Shown here: positions 5,261-5,471 of the stretch, piece after piece
Layout of the letters: each line of letters begins with the position of its first letter
Numbering within the stretch: the first letter of the stretch is position 1
NCBI GenBank assembly: GCA_002440975.1
Contig: DJWN01000118.1
Location: 1 to 5,471, forward strand
DNA length: 5,471 nt
Direction: 5' to 3'
From: Bacteroidales bacterium UBA6229
Lineage (GTDB): Bacteria > Bacteroidota > Bacteroidia > Bacteroidales > F082
Notes under the pieces: model-generated
The model's database searches: none
The model's input: the letters and a program-made list of their open reading frames with translations, nothing else
What the model was told of the DNA's origin: nothing
Translations under genes and position numbers: made by a program

Positions 5261-5471
5261 TGACAGCAACAGCTTCGCATACACCTTCAGTGATTGAGTT
5301 GAGTTCTGAGGCCATCGCACATAACCTGCGTTTTATTAAAAGATTTGTGAGGAAAAATGTGCGGATATCTTCTGTTGTCAAAGGGAATGCTTATGGTCAT
5401 GGTATTGAGCTGTATGTGCCTGCGGCCGAGAAGTGTGGGATAGATCATTTTTCGGTCTTTAGCCTGGATGA
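5260..5471 (+). CDS. Alanine racemase (PLP-dependent, fold type III), N-terminal part cut by window edge
   Basis: 70 complete codons plus two bases are inside the window. After a short N-terminal extension the protein shows VIELSSEAIAHNLRFIK (11-27) and then the PLP-lysine motif SSVVKGNAYGHG (37-48), with Lys41 as the expected Schiff-base lysine and the Tyr-Gly-His-Gly that follows it in alanine racemases. Gly42 replaces the more common Ala. The enzyme interconverts L- and D-alanine or, in broad-specificity relatives, other amino acids; the second catalytic residue (Tyr) and specificity loops lie outside. Many Bacteroidota carry their cell-wall alanine racemase fused to MurF. This copy starts unfused and sits behind a symporter and an acetyltransferase, so it may be a second, catabolic or broad-specificity enzyme (inference). 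The start ATG overlaps the acetyltransferase stop by one base. The frame is open to the edge. Confidence 0.9.
   Translation, partial: MTATASHTPSVIELSSEAIAHNLRFIKRFVRKNVRISSVVKGNAYGHGIELYVPAAEKCGIDHFSVFSLD

Overview
The window looks like chromosomal DNA of a Bacteroidota (Bacteroidetes) bacterium. The reasons are moderate G+C, start codons almost without Shine-Dalgarno sequences, and intergenic promoters of the Bacteroidota type (TTTG, about 18-20 bases, then TAnnTTTG). No mobile element, CRISPR array, tRNA or rRNA is visible. The longest gene-free stretch is 242 bases.

Layout. Left block, minus strand (read from about 2215 down to 1): an EamA/DMT-type exporter, a saccharopine-dehydrogenase-family oxidoreductase (lysine 6-dehydrogenase-like), and the first 48 codons of a TrmH/SpoU-type RNA 2'-O-methyltransferase that runs off the left edge. 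The three genes overlap by 1 and 4 bases, so they form one tightly coupled operon. Centre, plus strand: a MarR-family regulator divergent from the exporter, then a 242-base intergenic region with two hairpins and at least one good promoter. Right block, plus strand: an unrecognised 124-residue protein whose secondary-structure order resembles a PD-(D/E)XK nuclease fold with a missing acidic residue, a sodium:solute symporter (SSS family), a GNAT N-acetyltransferase, and the first 70 codons of an alanine racemase that runs off the right edge. These four genes have gaps or overlaps of 22, -20 and -1 bases and look like one operon.

How the parts may work together (inference). An 18-base imperfect palindrome at 2251-2268 in the marR promoter recurs, in inverted orientation, at 2941-2958 in front of the right operon, with 15 of 18 positions identical. 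In both places it overlaps the -7 element and the probable transcription start. The simplest reading is that the MarR protein represses itself and the uptake/acetyltransferase/racemase operon, and possibly the divergent exporter operon. The gene content (Na+-coupled uptake, racemase, acetyltransferase, amino-acid-type dehydrogenase, exporter) suggests uptake and processing of an amino acid, possibly a D-amino acid or a peptide-derived compound. The substrate cannot be told from the sequence. Individual families are well known; the less-described parts are the operator pair and the small nuclease-fold-like protein at the head of the operon.
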